The notes below the pieces were generated by a model. It did not search any database and was not told the origin of the DNA. It worked only from the letters and a program-made list of their open reading frames with translations. This document shows, piece by piece, positions 52,754 through 64,000 of a stretch of 64,000 nucleotides of DNA (position 1 is the first letter of the stretch; each line of letters opens with the position of its first letter). Origin of the DNA: Rhodospirillales bacterium 24-66-33 (GTDB lineage Bacteria; Pseudomonadota; Alphaproteobacteria; Reyranellales; Reyranellaceae); contig NCHQ01000002.1 of assembly GCA_002281855.1 (NCBI GenBank), positions 310,001-374,000 on the forward strand. Direction: 5' to 3'. The position numbers and the translations under genes were made by a program.

Positions 52754-53812
52754 GTGAAAGTCATAACCGTCGAACCCGGCGTAGCGGGCTCAGTGCAACT
52801 GGACGAACGGCCGGAACCAGATGTCCGCGCCGATCAACTGCTCGTTCAGGCGATGGCGCTGGGAATCTGCGGCACCGATCGCGAGATCGTATCCGGTAGC
52901 TATGGTTGGGCACCTGAGAACGACCAACGCCTCGTCCTCGGACACGAATCGCTGGGCCGCGTCCTGAAAGCGCCGGCGGGGTCGGGCTTCGCGGTCGGGG
53001 ATCATGTGGTCGGCATCGTCAGACGCCCCGACCCTGTGCCCTGTCGGGCGTGTGGCGCGGGCGAATGGGATATGTGTCTCAACGGTCGCTATGTAGAGCG
53101 TGGAATCAAGTCGTTGGACGGCTACGGCGCGGAGCGGTTTCTGCTCGAACCGGACTACGCGGTGAAGGTCGCTCCGGAGCTCGGCGCGCTCGGCGTGCTT
53201 CTCGAACCCGCCAGCGTTCTCGCCAAAGCGTGGGATCACATCCATCGCATCGGCGAACGGACGCGCAGCTGGCAGCCGAAGAGCGCGCTGATCACCGGAG
53301 CCGGACCGGTCGGATTGCTGGCAGCCCTCATGGCCGCGCAACGCGGCCTCGAACTACACGTACTCGATCGCGCCGAGGACGGCCCGAAGGTCGAACTCAC
53401 CCGGGCACTGGGAGGCACCTATCACGAGCGCAACCTGCCGAAGGATCTCGCGGTCGACATCGTGATCGAATGCACGGGAGCACCGCAGCTCGTGATCGAC
53501 GTCATATGCGGCGCCGGCGGTCGCAACGGCATCGTCTGCCTGACCGGTGTCTCGAGCGGCGGGCGAACCTTGCCGTTCGACTCCGGTAACTTCAACCGAA
53601 GCATGGTGCTGCAGAACGACGTCGTCTTCGGTTCGGTCAATGCCAATCGGCGCCACTATGAGATCGGCGCGAATGCACTGGAAGCCGCGGATCCCGCTTG
53701 GCTGGCGGGCCTTCTGACGCGCCGTGTGCCGCTAGCGGAGTGGCGCGAAGCGCTCGAGAAACGGGTGGGTGATATCAAGGTCATCGTAGAGTTCGAGCCG
53801 GGCGGCCCATGA
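52754..53812 (+). CDS. Zinc-dependent glucose 1-dehydrogenase-like MDR enzyme
   Basis: The 352-residue protein has LGICGTDREIVSGSYGWAPE and LVLGHESLGRV (catalytic zinc site C, H, E), the structural-zinc-like CRACGAGEWDMC, GVLLEPASVLAKAWDH, and the NAD(P) motif ITGAGPVGLLAALMAA. The layout is that of archaeal-type glucose 1-dehydrogenases, which oxidise aldoses to lactones. GTG start at 52754. Its stop overlaps the GH15 start by 4 bp, linking sugar release and oxidation. Confidence 0.85.
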   Translation: MKVITVEPGVAGSVQLDERPEPDVRADQLLVQAMALGICGTDREIVSGSYGWAPENDQRLVLGHESLGRVLKAPAGSGFAVGDHVVGIVRRPDPVPCRACGAGEWDMCLNGRYVERGIKSLDGYGAERFLLEPDYAVKVAPELGALGVLLEPASVLAKAWDHIHRIGERTRSWQPKSALITGAGPVGLLAALMAAQRGLELHVLDRAEDGPKVELTRALGGTYHERNLPKDLAVDIVIECTGAPQLVIDVICGAGGRNGIVCLTGVSSGGRTLPFDSGNFNRSMVLQNDVVFGSVNANRRHYEIGANALEAADPAWLAGLLTRRVPLAEWREALEKRVGDIKVIVEFEPGGP

Positions 53813-55702
53813 GCGCACCGATCGAGAGTTACGGGCTGATCGGTGATTGCCAGACCGCCGCCCTGGTCGGCGTCGATGGTTCAATCGACTGGCTCTGCTG
53901 GCCCCGCTTCGATTCGGATGCCTGCTTTGCCGCTCTTCTGGGCCAACCTTCCAACGGTCGCTGGCTGATCGCGGCTTCGGGCGAAAACGTCGAGGTAACG
54001 CGCCGCTACAGAACCAACACGCTGATTCTCGAGACCACCTTCCGAACGGACGGCGGAGCGGCCACGCTTATCGACTTCATGCTACCGCGCGGGAACACCT
54101 CGGACCTCGTTCGCCTGGTGCGCGGAGACGAAGGCGAAGTCGAGATGTGCATGGAACTCATCCTCCGCTTCGGATACGGCGCCACGGTTCCGTGGGTCAG
54201 TCGACTCGACGACGGAGCGCTCAGGGCCGTGGCCGGCCCCGATATGGTGGTCCTGCGCACGCCCATCGTGACATGGGGTGAGAACTTCAAGACCTCCGCC
54301 GTGTTCACCGTCGGAGCGGGACGGACCGTGCCGTTGACGCTGAGCTACGCGCCCTCTCACCTGCCTGTGCCGCCGCCGATCGACTGCCAGGGAGCGCTGA
54401 CCGACTGCGAGGATTTCTGGCGCGAATGGACCGATGCCACGAGGACGGACGGGCTACATTCCGAAGCCATAGAGCGCTCCCTCATCACCTTGAAAGCGCT
54501 GACCTATGCGCCCACCGGCGGCATCGTGGCGGCCCCCACCACCTCGTTGCCGGAGCGAGTGGGCGGCCAGCGAAACTGGGATTACCGTTTCTGCTGGATT
54601 CGCGACGCCACCCTGACGCTGCTCGCCCTGATGAACGCCGGTGTCTACGACGAGGCCACCGCTTGGCGGGACTGGCTCCAACGTGCAGTCGCCGGCAATC
54701 CCGCAGACATGCAGATCATGTACGGGCTGATGGGTGAGCGCCGCTTGACGGAATGGGAAGTCGACTGGCTACCGGGCTATCTCGAGTCGAAGCCCGTGCG
54801 CATCGGTAACGCCGCTCACGGACAGTTCCAGCTCGACGTCTATGGCGAGTTGATGGACACGTTCGAACAGGCACGCGAAGGGGCGCTCGCCCCGACCGAC
54901 AGCGGCTGGGCGCTGCAGCTCGAGCTGGTGAATCATGTCGAACGGTCGTGGCAGAACCCCGACTACGGCATCTGGGAGACGCGGGGGCCGCCCCTCCATT
55001 TCACCTACTCCAAGGTCATGGCCTGGGTCGTCTTCGACCGCGCGATCCGGGCGGTCGAACGCCATGGGCTGACGGGCCCGCACGAACGATGGCGCATCAC
55101 GCGCGAGGCGATCCGCTCCGAGATCTGGGAGCGTGGGTTCGACCCGGAGCGCAAAACCTTCCGTGCCGCCTACGGCGAAACGACCCTCGATGCGAGCCTG
55201 CTGCTGCTGGCCCAGGTAGGCTTCATCGAGGCGAGCGATCCGCGCTATGTCGGCACCGTCGAGGCCATCGAACGCGAACTCCTCGTCGATGGCTTCGTCA
55301 TGCGCTACGACACCGCCTCGACGGACGACGGGCTGGACGCTGGAGAAGGCGCGTTCCTGGCCTGCAGTTTCTGGCTCGCCGACGCTTATATTTCCATTGG
55401 CCGCCACGAGGATGCCCGCGTCCTGTTCGATCGGCTCCTCGCCACCCGCAACGACCTGGGCCTCCTGGCCGAAGAGTACGACAGCAAGAATGGCCGGCTC
55501 ATCGGCAACTTTCCGCAAGCCTTCAGCCATGTCGGATTGATCAACACCGCCTTCAATCTGACGAGAGCCACCCGGCCCGCCGAGCAGCGGGCAAAGGCCC
55601 GTGGCTCGGACGTTCAGACGCCGGCCAAACCACAGACGCCGCGGCGCCCGGGTAGTGGCCCGGAAATGGCCGAACCCGGCGCGTCGACCGCCGATCCCGA
55701 CG

Positions 55703-57151
<1,449 letters not shown>

Positions 57152-57350
57152 GCAGGCTAAATAGCCAATGGCGCGTCGCTTGGCAAAAAGATCGGAGGTG
57201 CGCCCGGCCTGTCCGCCGCCCCCCGCATCTGCCCCATTTTGGGCACAACATCGTCCTTTCCGTCGTTGAAGCGGCTGAAGTAAAAGCATGCTCAAGGAGG
57301 GTCTCCGCCGGGGCCCCTCCATAACAAGACGTATCCGCAGGGAGGATTAC

Positions 57351-58334
57351 ATGACGACGTTCAATCGCCGCACGCTGCTCGTCGGCACTGCCGCAGCCGC
57401 GCTGGCCGCACCCAGCCTCGTTCGCGCCCAGGGCGCGGCCGACTGGCCCAAGGGCGCTCTCAGGATCATCGTGCCTTTCCCGCCGGGGGGGTCGACCGAC
57501 CCGGTCGCGCGCATCATCCAGGCCAAGATGATCGAGAACACGGGCTGGAACATCCTGATCGACAACAAGCCGGGCGGCACCGGTGCGGTCGGCTCGGCAA
57601 TCGCCGCCAAGGCGCCGCCCGATGGCCAGACCTGGATGCTGACCTTCGACAGCCACATCCTCAACCCCGCCTTTGCGTCGGGCCTGCCCTACAAGGATTC
57701 CGAACTCTTAAACGTCATGCTGATCGGGCGCACACCGCAGGCGATCTGCGCCCATCCCGACCGGCCCTACAAGACGTTTGCCGAGGTGATCGCGGACGCC
57801 AAGGCACGGCCGGGCAAGGTCAATGTCGGCGTACTCGGCGCCAGCCAGGCGCTGGTGCTGATGAGTCTCATCAAGAAGGAGAACGGGGTCGACCTCAACC
57901 TGATCCCCTACAAGGGCGGTGGACCGCTCAACCAGGACATACTGGCCGGCGTCACCGACGTCGCCATCGGCAGCCTGACCTCTTTCAGCCCGCACATCCG
58001 TGCCAACAAGGTGCGCGCGCTGGCCGTCACTGGCGAGAAGCGCACCCCGGCACTGCCCGACACCTCCACCCTGATCGAGCAGGGCGTCAAGGCCTTCCCC
58101 TCCTACTCCTGGTGGGGCGTCTATGCGCCGACCGGCACCCCGCGTCCGCTCGTCGACCGCATGCACGCCGAGATCAAGAAGGCGGTACTGGCGCCCGACG
58201 TGACGAAGAAGTTCGTCGAGCAGTTCAACATGGAGATTCTGACGACCTCGCCCGAGGAGTTCGCCGCCTACCAGAAGAGCGAACAGGAGCGCTGGTTCAA
58301 GGTCATCAAGGACAACGACATCAAGGGCGACTGA
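57351..58334 (+). CDS. Bug/TctC-family solute-binding protein
   Basis: The 327-residue periplasmic receptor has a Tat-like signal (TFNRRTLLVGTAAAALAAP). It then shows the family blocks IIVPFPPGGSTDPVARIIQ, DNKPGGTGAVGSAIAAK, LIPYKGGGPLNQDILAG and VRALAVTGEKRTPALPD. Bug receptors bind carboxylates for TctAB-type transporters or as free sensors; no TctAB is near. GGAGG lies 6 nt before the ATG. Divergent from gatB. Confidence 0.92.
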   Translation: MTTFNRRTLLVGTAAAALAAPSLVRAQGAADWPKGALRIIVPFPPGGSTDPVARIIQAKMIENTGWNILIDNKPGGTGAVGSAIAAKAPPDGQTWMLTFDSHILNPAFASGLPYKDSELLNVMLIGRTPQAICAHPDRPYKTFAEVIADAKARPGKVNVGVLGASQALVLMSLIKKENGVDLNLIPYKGGGPLNQDILAGVTDVAIGSLTSFSPHIRANKVRALAVTGEKRTPALPDTSTLIEQGVKAFPSYSWWGVYAPTGTPRPLVDRMHAEIKKAVLAPDVTKKFVEQFNMEILTTSPEEFAAYQKSEQERWFKVIKDNDIKGD

Positions 58335-58365
58335 TCGCCCTCGATGCCGATTGCGCGCGGGTCTG

Positions 58366-60084
58366 TCAGCCGGTCCGCGCGCCGCGCACCAGGCGGCCCG
58401 GCAGCACGCCAGTCGCTTCGCCGTCGCGATAGGTGACGGCGCCCGACACGATGCTGGCCCGGTAGCCGGTCGCCCGCTGCAAGAGGCGCTTGCCGCCGGC
58501 CGGCAGGTCCCACTTCATGATCGGCGCCTCGACGCGTAGCTTGTCGAAGTCGATGACGTTGAGGTCGGCCTTCTTGCCGACCGCGACGACGCCGCGGTCG
58601 TGGAGACCAACGGCCTTGGCACTGTCGAGCGTCTGACGCTTGACCAGCCAGCTCACGTCCAGCCGGCCGGTGGCGCGATCGCGTCCCCAATGCGACAGGA
58701 GATAGGTAGGGAACGAGCCGTCGGAGATCAGGCCGACATGCGCACCGCCGTCGCCGAGGCCGATCAGCGTGTGCGGGCTCTGCATCATCTCGCTGCAGCA
58801 GTCGAGGTTATAGGCGGCATAGTTCGCGAACGGCGCGAAGATGAAATTCTTGCCCTCACCCTCGATCAGGTAGTCGTAGATCAGCTCGCGCGGATCGCGG
58901 CCCTCGCGCGCGGCGCAGGCGCCGAACGAGGTCTCCTGCGGCGGCTCGTAGTTCGGCGGATCGCCCAGCGGGAACATGCGGTCGAAGTCGGTGAGGCGCG
59001 CCGCCATCTCCGAGCGCAGCGGCTCGTTGCTCTCCTTCAGGATTCGCGCGCGGAAGGATGGATCGCGCATGATCGCCAGCCGTTCCTCGACCGACTTGTG
59101 CTGGATCTCCTTGTAGGCCGCGCACATCGAGAACGGGATGCGGCTCGCCTGCAGGCCCTGCAAGACGCCGATCGGCCGCGGCGCGACCTGCGCCTTGGCG
59201 CTATGGCCCTTGGCGACCAGACCTTCGACCAGGCCGAGCAGGCGACGCCAGCCGTCGGGCCGCGAATGGCGCTGCGCCAGCGACACCGAGAAGGGCCGGC
59301 CCGAGGCGGTCAGCAGCCGGTCCAGCATCTCGAACTCGCTCTCGGGATTGGGCGTGTTGAAGTCGGAAATGAATTCGATGACGCCGCGTCCGGCATCCTT
59401 CATGCCGAGCGCGATGCCGAGGAGCTCCTCCTCCGAGGCGCGCAGCGACGGCGTCGGATCGCCCTTCACCGTGCGATGGTTGAGCGTGCGCGAGGTCGAG
59501 AAGCCGAGCGCACCGTCGCGCATCGCCTGCGCCGTCAGGGCGCGCATCTGCGCCACCTCCTCCGATGTCGCCTCCTCGAGGCGGGCGGCCCGCTCGCCCA
59601 TCACGAAGACGCGCAGCGCGCCGTGCGGCAGCTGCGCGCCGAGATCCATGTCACGCGGCTTGGCGTCGAGCGCGTCGAGATACTGGCCGAACGATTCCCA
59701 CGACCAGTTGAGACCCTCGTCGAGCGCGGCGCCGGGAATGTCCTCGACGCCTTCCATCAGCTCGATGAGGCGCTGCCGGTCCTCGACCTTCACCGGCGCG
59801 AAACCCACGCCGCAATTGCCCATCACGGCGGTGGTCACGCCGTGCCAGCTCGACGGCTGCAGGTAGGAATCCCAGGTGGCCTGGCCATCATAGTGGGTAT
59901 GGATGTCGACGAAGCCGGGCGTGACCAGCATGCCCTTGCCGTCGATCTCTTCCTTGCCCTGCCCGCTCACCTTGCCGACGGCAGCGATCTTGCCGTCCTT
60001 GACCGCCACGTCGGCTACCCTGATGGCAGCCCCCGTGCCGTCCGCCAGGTTGCCGCCACGCACCACGAGATCGAAGTCCGCCAT
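58366..60084 (-). CDS. N-acyl-D-amino-acid deacylase family amidohydrolase
   Basis: The 572-residue enzyme begins MADFDLVVRGGNLADGTGAA and carries VDIHTHYDGQATWD (metal site), WHGVTTAVMGNCGVGFAPV, GLGDGGAHVGLISDGSFPTY and the C-terminal VVAVGKKADLNVIDFD. These mark the D-aminoacylase / N-acyl-D-Glu/Asp deacylase group. It is paralogous to the truncated gene at 1-650. Flanked by the Bug receptor and gatA; a peptide- or D-amino-acid-scavenging role is likely. Confidence 0.9.
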   Translation of the reverse strand: MADFDLVVRGGNLADGTGAAIRVADVAVKDGKIAAVGKVSGQGKEEIDGKGMLVTPGFVDIHTHYDGQATWDSYLQPSSWHGVTTAVMGNCGVGFAPVKVEDRQRLIELMEGVEDIPGAALDEGLNWSWESFGQYLDALDAKPRDMDLGAQLPHGALRVFVMGERAARLEEATSEEVAQMRALTAQAMRDGALGFSTSRTLNHRTVKGDPTPSLRASEEELLGIALGMKDAGRGVIEFISDFNTPNPESEFEMLDRLLTASGRPFSVSLAQRHSRPDGWRRLLGLVEGLVAKGHSAKAQVAPRPIGVLQGLQASRIPFSMCAAYKEIQHKSVEERLAIMRDPSFRARILKESNEPLRSEMAARLTDFDRMFPLGDPPNYEPPQETSFGACAAREGRDPRELIYDYLIEGEGKNFIFAPFANYAAYNLDCCSEMMQSPHTLIGLGDGGAHVGLISDGSFPTYLLSHWGRDRATGRLDVSWLVKRQTLDSAKAVGLHDRGVVAVGKKADLNVIDFDKLRVEAPIMKWDLPAGGKRLLQRATGYRASIVSGAVTYRDGEATGVLPGRLVRGARTG

Positions 60085-60200
60085 GTTCGTTTCCTCCGGA
60101 GTTGCCGGAAGCTTACGCGTTCAGGGGAGACCCGTCTCCACGGCTCACGCGATACGAATTGCAGAACGAGCGCATCGTTTCGCGATACGACGCGCCTTGT

Positions 60201-61673
60201 TCAGTACCCCGCGGCGCGAGCGCTGAAGCTCGCGGCCTTCTCGAGCGCGGCGGCCGCGCGCAGCAGCGTCTCCTCGTCGAACGAACGGCCGATCAGCTGC
60301 AGGCCGAGCGGCAGCCCGTCCTTGTCGAGGCTCACCGGCACCGAGATGCCCGGCAGGCCGGCCATCGACGCCGGGATGGTGAACATGTCGTTGAGGTACA
60401 TCGCCACCGGATCGTCCATCTGCTCGCCGGCCGCGAAGGCCGCCGTCGGCGCCGTCGGCGTCAGCAGCACGTCGCACTTCTCGAACGCCTGCTTGAAGTC
60501 GCGCGCGATCAGCGCCCGGATCTGCTGTGCCTTCTTGTAGTAGGCGTCGTAATAGCCGGCCGACAGAACGTAGGTGCCGATCAGAATACGCCGGCGCGTT
60601 TCCTTGCCGAAACCTGCGCCGCGCGTGTTCTCGTACAACTCGGTCAGGTCCTTGCCCGGAACGCGCAGGCCGAAGCGGACGCCATCGTAGCGCGCCAGGT
60701 TGGACGAGCATTCCGCCGGCGCCACGATGTAATAGGCCGGCAGGGCGTACTTGGTGTGTGGCAGCGAGACCTCGACCGGCTCCGCGCCGGCCGACTTCAG
60801 CATGTCCATGCCCTTCGACCAAAGGGCCACGATCTCCTCGGACGTCCCGTCGACACGGTACTCCCTGGGGATTCCGACTTTCATGCCCCTGATGTCGGGA
60901 TTGCGCGCCGCCGCCGCGAAATCCGGCACCGGCAATGGGGCCGACGTCGAATCCTTCGGGTCGTGACCCGACATGGCCTGCAGCAACAGCGCCGTGTCCT
61001 CGACGGTGCGGGCGAACGGGCCCGGCTGGTCGAGCGAACTGGCGAAGGCCACGACGCCCCAGCGCGAGCAGCGGCCGTAGGTCGGCTTCAGGCCGACGAT
61101 GCCGCAGAAGGCCGCCGGCTGGCGGATCGAGCCGCCGGTATCCGTTCCCGTGCTGCCCGGCACCATGTAGGCGGCGACCGCCGCCGCGGAGCCGCCGGAC
61201 GAGCCGCCCGGCACCAGCTTGCGGTTGTCGCCCTTGCGCTTCCACGGATTCTCGACGCCGCCGAAATGGCTGGTCATGTTTGAGGAGCCCATGGCGAACT
61301 CGTCGAGGTTGGTCTTGCCGACCATCACCGCGCCGGACTTCCACAGGTTCGCCGTCACCGTGCTCTCGTATTGCGGCACGAACCCTTCGAGGATCTTGGA
61401 CGCCGCGGTCGTCTGCACGCCCTCGGTGCAGAACAGGTCCTTGATTGCGAGCGGCACGCCTTCGAGCAGCCCCGCCTCGCCCTTGGCGCGGCGGGCGTCG
61501 GAGGCCTTTGCCATGTCGCGGGCCTTGTCCGGCGTCTCGGTAATGAAGGCGTTGAGCGCGCGGTGCTCGTCGAGCTTCGCGAGGTGTGCGTCGGCCACCT
61601 CGACGGCGCTCGCTTCCTTGTCGGCCAGCGCCGAGGTGAGCTGGGCGATCGTGAGATCGGTAAGGGCGGCCAT
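60201..61673 (-). CDS. gatA: Asp/Glu-tRNA amidotransferase subunit A
   Basis: The 490-residue amidase has the Ser-Ser-Lys triad region: [20 protein letters not shown] (catalytic Lys), [20 protein letters not shown] (Ser), [18 protein letters not shown] and [12 protein letters not shown]. It supplies ammonia for tRNA transamidation. It begins 3 bp after the gatC stop, so the two are coupled. Confidence 0.96.
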   Translation of the reverse strand: MAALTDLTIAQLTSALADKEASAVEVADAHLAKLDEHRALNAFITETPDKARDMAKASDARRAKGEAGLLEGVPLAIKDLFCTEGVQTTAASKILEGFVPQYESTVTANLWKSGAVMVGKTNLDEFAMGSSNMTSHFGGVENPWKRKGDNRKLVPGGSSGGSAAAVAAYMVPGSTGTDTGGSIRQPAAFCGIVGLKPTYGRCSRWGVVAFASSLDQPGPFARTVEDTALLLQAMSGHDPKDSTSAPLPVPDFAAAARNPDIRGMKVGIPREYRVDGTSEEIVALWSKGMDMLKSAGAEPVEVSLPHTKYALPAYYIVAPAECSSNLARYDGVRFGLRVPGKDLTELYENTRGAGFGKETRRRILIGTYVLSAGYYDAYYKKAQQIRALIARDFKQAFEKCDVLLTPTAPTAAFAAGEQMDDPVAMYLNDMFTIPASMAGLPGISVPVSLDKDGLPLGLQLIGRSFDEETLLRAAAALEKAASFSARAAGY

Positions 61674-61676
61674 CGT

Positions 61677-61994
61677 CTACTCCACCACCTTCGGAACGGT
61701 GAAGAAGCCACCGGCATTCTTGTCCGACGGATCGATGAACACCGCGCCGCCCGGCGCATTGGCCAGCACCTTGGCCGCGATGCCACCATCGGTGACCTTG
61801 TCCGCGCGCATGGGCAGCGTGACGTCGGACACGGACGACATCGGCTCGACATTGCTGGTGTCGACTTCGTTCAACTGCTCGATCCAGGCAAAAATGCCCG
61901 AAAGCTCGCCGGCCAACGGCGCCAGCTCCTCCTCAGGAACCTTCAGACGGGCCAGCCGCGCGATGCGGGCCACCGTCTCCTTGTCGAGCGACAT
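61677..61994 (-). CDS. gatC: Asp/Glu-tRNA amidotransferase subunit C
   Basis: The 105-residue protein begins MSLDKETVARIARLARLKV and has LSGIFAWIEQLNEVDTSNVEP, the GatC pattern. It wraps GatA and GatB together. The ATG at 61994 is chosen because upstream codons have no family match. Confidence 0.93.
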   Translation of the reverse strand: MSLDKETVARIARLARLKVPEEELAPLAGELSGIFAWIEQLNEVDTSNVEPMSSVSDVTLPMRADKVTDGGIAAKVLANAPGGAVFIDPSDKNAGGFFTVPKVVE

Positions 61995-62083
61995 CACAGC
62001 ACTCCAAAACGCCCAGAAACATAGCAATATTCGCGGTTGGTAGCCGGTTTGGCCGTCTCGGGCAACCGAACCGTCGTTGCGGC

Positions 62084-64000
62084 TCAGGCGCGGCGGGCCG
62101 CCACTTCCTCGATCGCCGCCCGCACCTCCGGCTTGCGCGAGAGAAGCTGGTCGAAGTCCTTCTTGTAGAGGACCAGCAGGTGGCAGTAGCCGCTGGCAAC
62201 GACGTCGGCATTGCGCGGCTGGGAGCTCAGGAGCCCCATCTCGCCGAAGAAGTCGCCTTCCTTCAGCGTGATCTGTAGTCCCCGCACATGGACGGTGACC
62301 TCGCCCGCGGCGACGAAATACATCGCATCAGAGGGGCCGCCGACGCGGATGATCTTCTCGCCGGGGAAGGCAACGAGGGCGCGCAGCCGCTTGCCGACCT
62401 GAACGATGGTCTCCCGGTCCAGCGCCGCGAACAGCGACACGCGGCCGATCATGGCCTGCAGTTCGAGGCCGAGGTCAAGAGAGGGGCGCTGGCTCACGGC
62501 ACTGCGCCGCTCGGCGAGCTTGTCCCTGAGGTCGTTGTAAACCTCACGGCTGATGATGCCCTCATGCAGCCGGCGGACATACTCCTCGGCCTCGAAGCGA
62601 ATCGCTGCACGTTCGAGCTGGCGCTGCTGCACCGATTCCGAGTAACCCGGATATTGCAGCGAGAGCGCCTTCAGCGCGCCCTCCACGCCGACCTGGCGGC
62701 TGGCGATCAACTCCGCGAGGCGTTTTTCGGCATCGTGCTCCAGCAGGTCGGCGATGGAGTTAGCGTTGAACACCGCGAGTTCACCCAGCACGCTGAGCGA
62801 CACCATCAGGACTTCGAATCGATCTGCCAGCCGATCGGTGAGCATGCGCTCGAAGCCGAAGCGCCGATGCAGCCACAGCGCGACCCGAAAGCCGTAGTTG
62901 GGCTTGGAAATCTCCTCCAGCCACTCCTGGTAGCCCTCCACTCCCTTGTCGCGGACCGTATCGATCAGGCGATCGGCGTTCGCCGCCAGGATCGCCACCA
63001 TGCGGCGCGACAGGATCTGCTGCTGGAACAACTCGAGATAAAGTTCCTTCTCCCGGGTGCAGAGCGTCACCAGGCCGATCTTGACCCTCTCATCCAGGTC
63101 GAGCGCCAGGTCCGGCGGCACGGGCTCGACCGCAGGATCGCCCGCCGAAGCGGGATCGACGGCAAAGCCGTCGGTGCGCTCGTTGTGCTGGCGGATGATG
63201 TCCTTGAGATGCCGGTCGACGTTGATGCGCGAGAGCGCGAGGACGCGGTCGCGCAGTGCCAACTCGAGCCGGCTGAGCTTGTCCAGACCGAACAGATGCA
63301 TCACGAGACCAAGAGTCGTTGCATTCACGAACAGGGTGAACAGCACGAACAGAACGGCCGAGATGGCCATGAAGTCCCGGGTCTCCTCGGGCAACTGCTG
63401 GTGGCCGGCCGCGACCATGGCGAGCACGATCGTCACCGCACCGCGCAGGCCTCCCCAGACCAGGATCGTCTTGTAGCGGCGGTTCACGGGCTGGACGAGC
63501 TTGAACGTCTCCAGAATCGGCAACATGCCGAACACCACCAGCGCCCGGGCCGCGAAGGCGCCGACGGCGACGGCCGCAACGCCCCAGATGTAGAGCCAGT
63601 TGATCTTGAGCAGCACGTCGGCCGCGATCATCGAAGCCAGCACGAAGATGAGGCAGTTGGCCCAGAATTCGAGCTGAGCCCAGACCTGGCGCAACGCCGT
63701 CCATTGCCGGGGATGCAGGTGCGTCGGGCCGTAGGCAGCCACGGTGAGCGCGGCCATCACCACCGAGACGACGCCGGAAACGTGGATGTAACGATCCGCC
63801 ACGATGAACGAGAGATAGGTGAGGCTCAAGGTCACGGAGGCGATGGCGGCATCGGAATCGCCCAGGCGCGGAAGGATCATCATGGCCACCCTGGCCATGG
63901 CGAAACCCAGCATCAGGCCGCCGACGAATTCGTGCAGGAAGACGCCGACCGCCGACGTGGCATCGGCCGGCATGGCGGAATCGCCCGAGGCGCGCGCCAC
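62084..64000 (-). CDS. CPA1-type Na+/H+ antiporter with C-terminal cyclic-nucleotide-binding domain (5' end outside window)
   Basis: At least 638 residues are present; the first membrane helices are lost at the window edge. The remaining part shows membrane segments with FVADRYIHVSGVVSVVMAAL, WANCLIFVLASMIAADVLL and VWGGLRGAVTIVLAMVAAG (the WGGLRGA motif of CPA1 antiporters). A long cytoplasmic helical region follows. The C-terminal cNMP-binding domain has GEKIIRVGGPSDAMYFVAAG and DFFGEMGLLSSQPRNADV (phosphate-binding cassette). It should exchange Na+ or K+ for H+ under nucleotide or ligand control. Confidence 0.88.
   Translation of the reverse strand: MARASGDSAMPADATSAVGVFLHEFVGGLMLGFAMARVAMMILPRLGDSDAAIASVTLSLTYLSFIVADRYIHVSGVVSVVMAALTVAAYGPTHLHPRQWTALRQVWAQLEFWANCLIFVLASMIAADVLLKINWLYIWGVAAVAVGAFAARALVVFGMLPILETFKLVQPVNRRYKTILVWGGLRGAVTIVLAMVAAGHQQLPEETRDFMAISAVLFVLFTLFVNATTLGLVMHLFGLDKLSRLELALRDRVLALSRINVDRHLKDIIRQHNERTDGFAVDPASAGDPAVEPVPPDLALDLDERVKIGLVTLCTREKELYLELFQQQILSRRMVAILAANADRLIDTVRDKGVEGYQEWLEEISKPNYGFRVALWLHRRFGFERMLTDRLADRFEVLMVSLSVLGELAVFNANSIADLLEHDAEKRLAELIASRQVGVEGALKALSLQYPGYSESVQQRQLERAAIRFEAEEYVRRLHEGIISREVYNDLRDKLAERRSAVSQRPSLDLGLELQAMIGRVSLFAALDRETIVQVGKRLRALVAFPGEKIIRVGGPSDAMYFVAAGEVTVHVRGLQITLKEGDFFGEMGLLSSQPRNADVVASGYCHLLVLYKKDFDQLLSRKPEVRAAIEEVAARRA

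Overview
The window is GC-rich alphaproteobacterial chromosome. A soil or water genus such as Reyranella would fit, but that is an inference from gene content: two N-acyl-D-amino-acid deacylases, tripartite-tricarboxylate (Bug) receptors, GMC and Baeyer-Villiger-type flavoproteins, MBL, VOC and GST enzymes, GatCAB, and a cobalamin riboswitch. No taxonomic marker gene is present.

Left chromosomal arm (1-15.17 kb): a truncated D-amino-acid deacylase; a GMC oxidoreductase / NHL-repeat / D-2-hydroxyacid dehydrogenase operon; a decayed Bug receptor; an MHS-type transporter; a flavin monooxygenase; an SGNH-like protein; a GMC dehydrogenase with a gluconate-dehydrogenase-subunit-3-like partner; a lipoprotein; an acyl-CoA dehydrogenase; a BtuF-like protein; an SDR relic; an FKBP isomerase; and a cupin-like protein.

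Central accessory region (15.18-40.93 kb): two integrative elements lie head to tail downstream of an intact tRNA-Ser(GCU). Three copies of the 16-bp tRNA 3'-end core (15176, 29701, 40932) bound them. Element 1 (about 14.5 kb) has a tyrosine integrase, three proteins with HEPN-type R-X4-5-H motifs, a serine recombinase, a T7-type small-terminase-like protein, a P-loop helicase-like protein, a gp14-like internal virion protein and a frameshifted adhesin-like gene. Element 2 (about 11.2 kb) has a P4-type integrase, an AlpA-like regulator, a RepA-like ATPase, repeats in front of an Sf6-type small terminase, a GNAT, a gp14-like core protein, a 762-residue ejection protein with a phage-tail-lysozyme-like domain, a Rap1a/Tai-like secreted protein with a small putative DNA-binding partner, and a coupled set of three small genes. 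I recognise no large terminase, portal, major capsid, holin or endolysin in either. The simplest reading is two tandem phage satellites of podovirus-like helpers that bring their own replication, packaging-specificity and DNA-ejection genes; degenerate prophages are the main alternative.

Right chromosomal arm (41.0-64 kb): argE-like deacetylase, Dps, a lipoprotein, GSTs, a DUF2076-type protein, a class-C serine hydrolase, a cobalamin riboswitch in front of a fatty acyl-AMP ligase, a cyclase-family protein, a CobW-type GTPase behind a Zur-like palindrome, VOC and MBL proteins, a glucose dehydrogenase / GH15 pair, gatB, a Bug receptor, a second D-amino-acid deacylase, gatA-gatC, and a CPA1 antiporter with a cyclic-nucleotide-binding tail cut by the window end.
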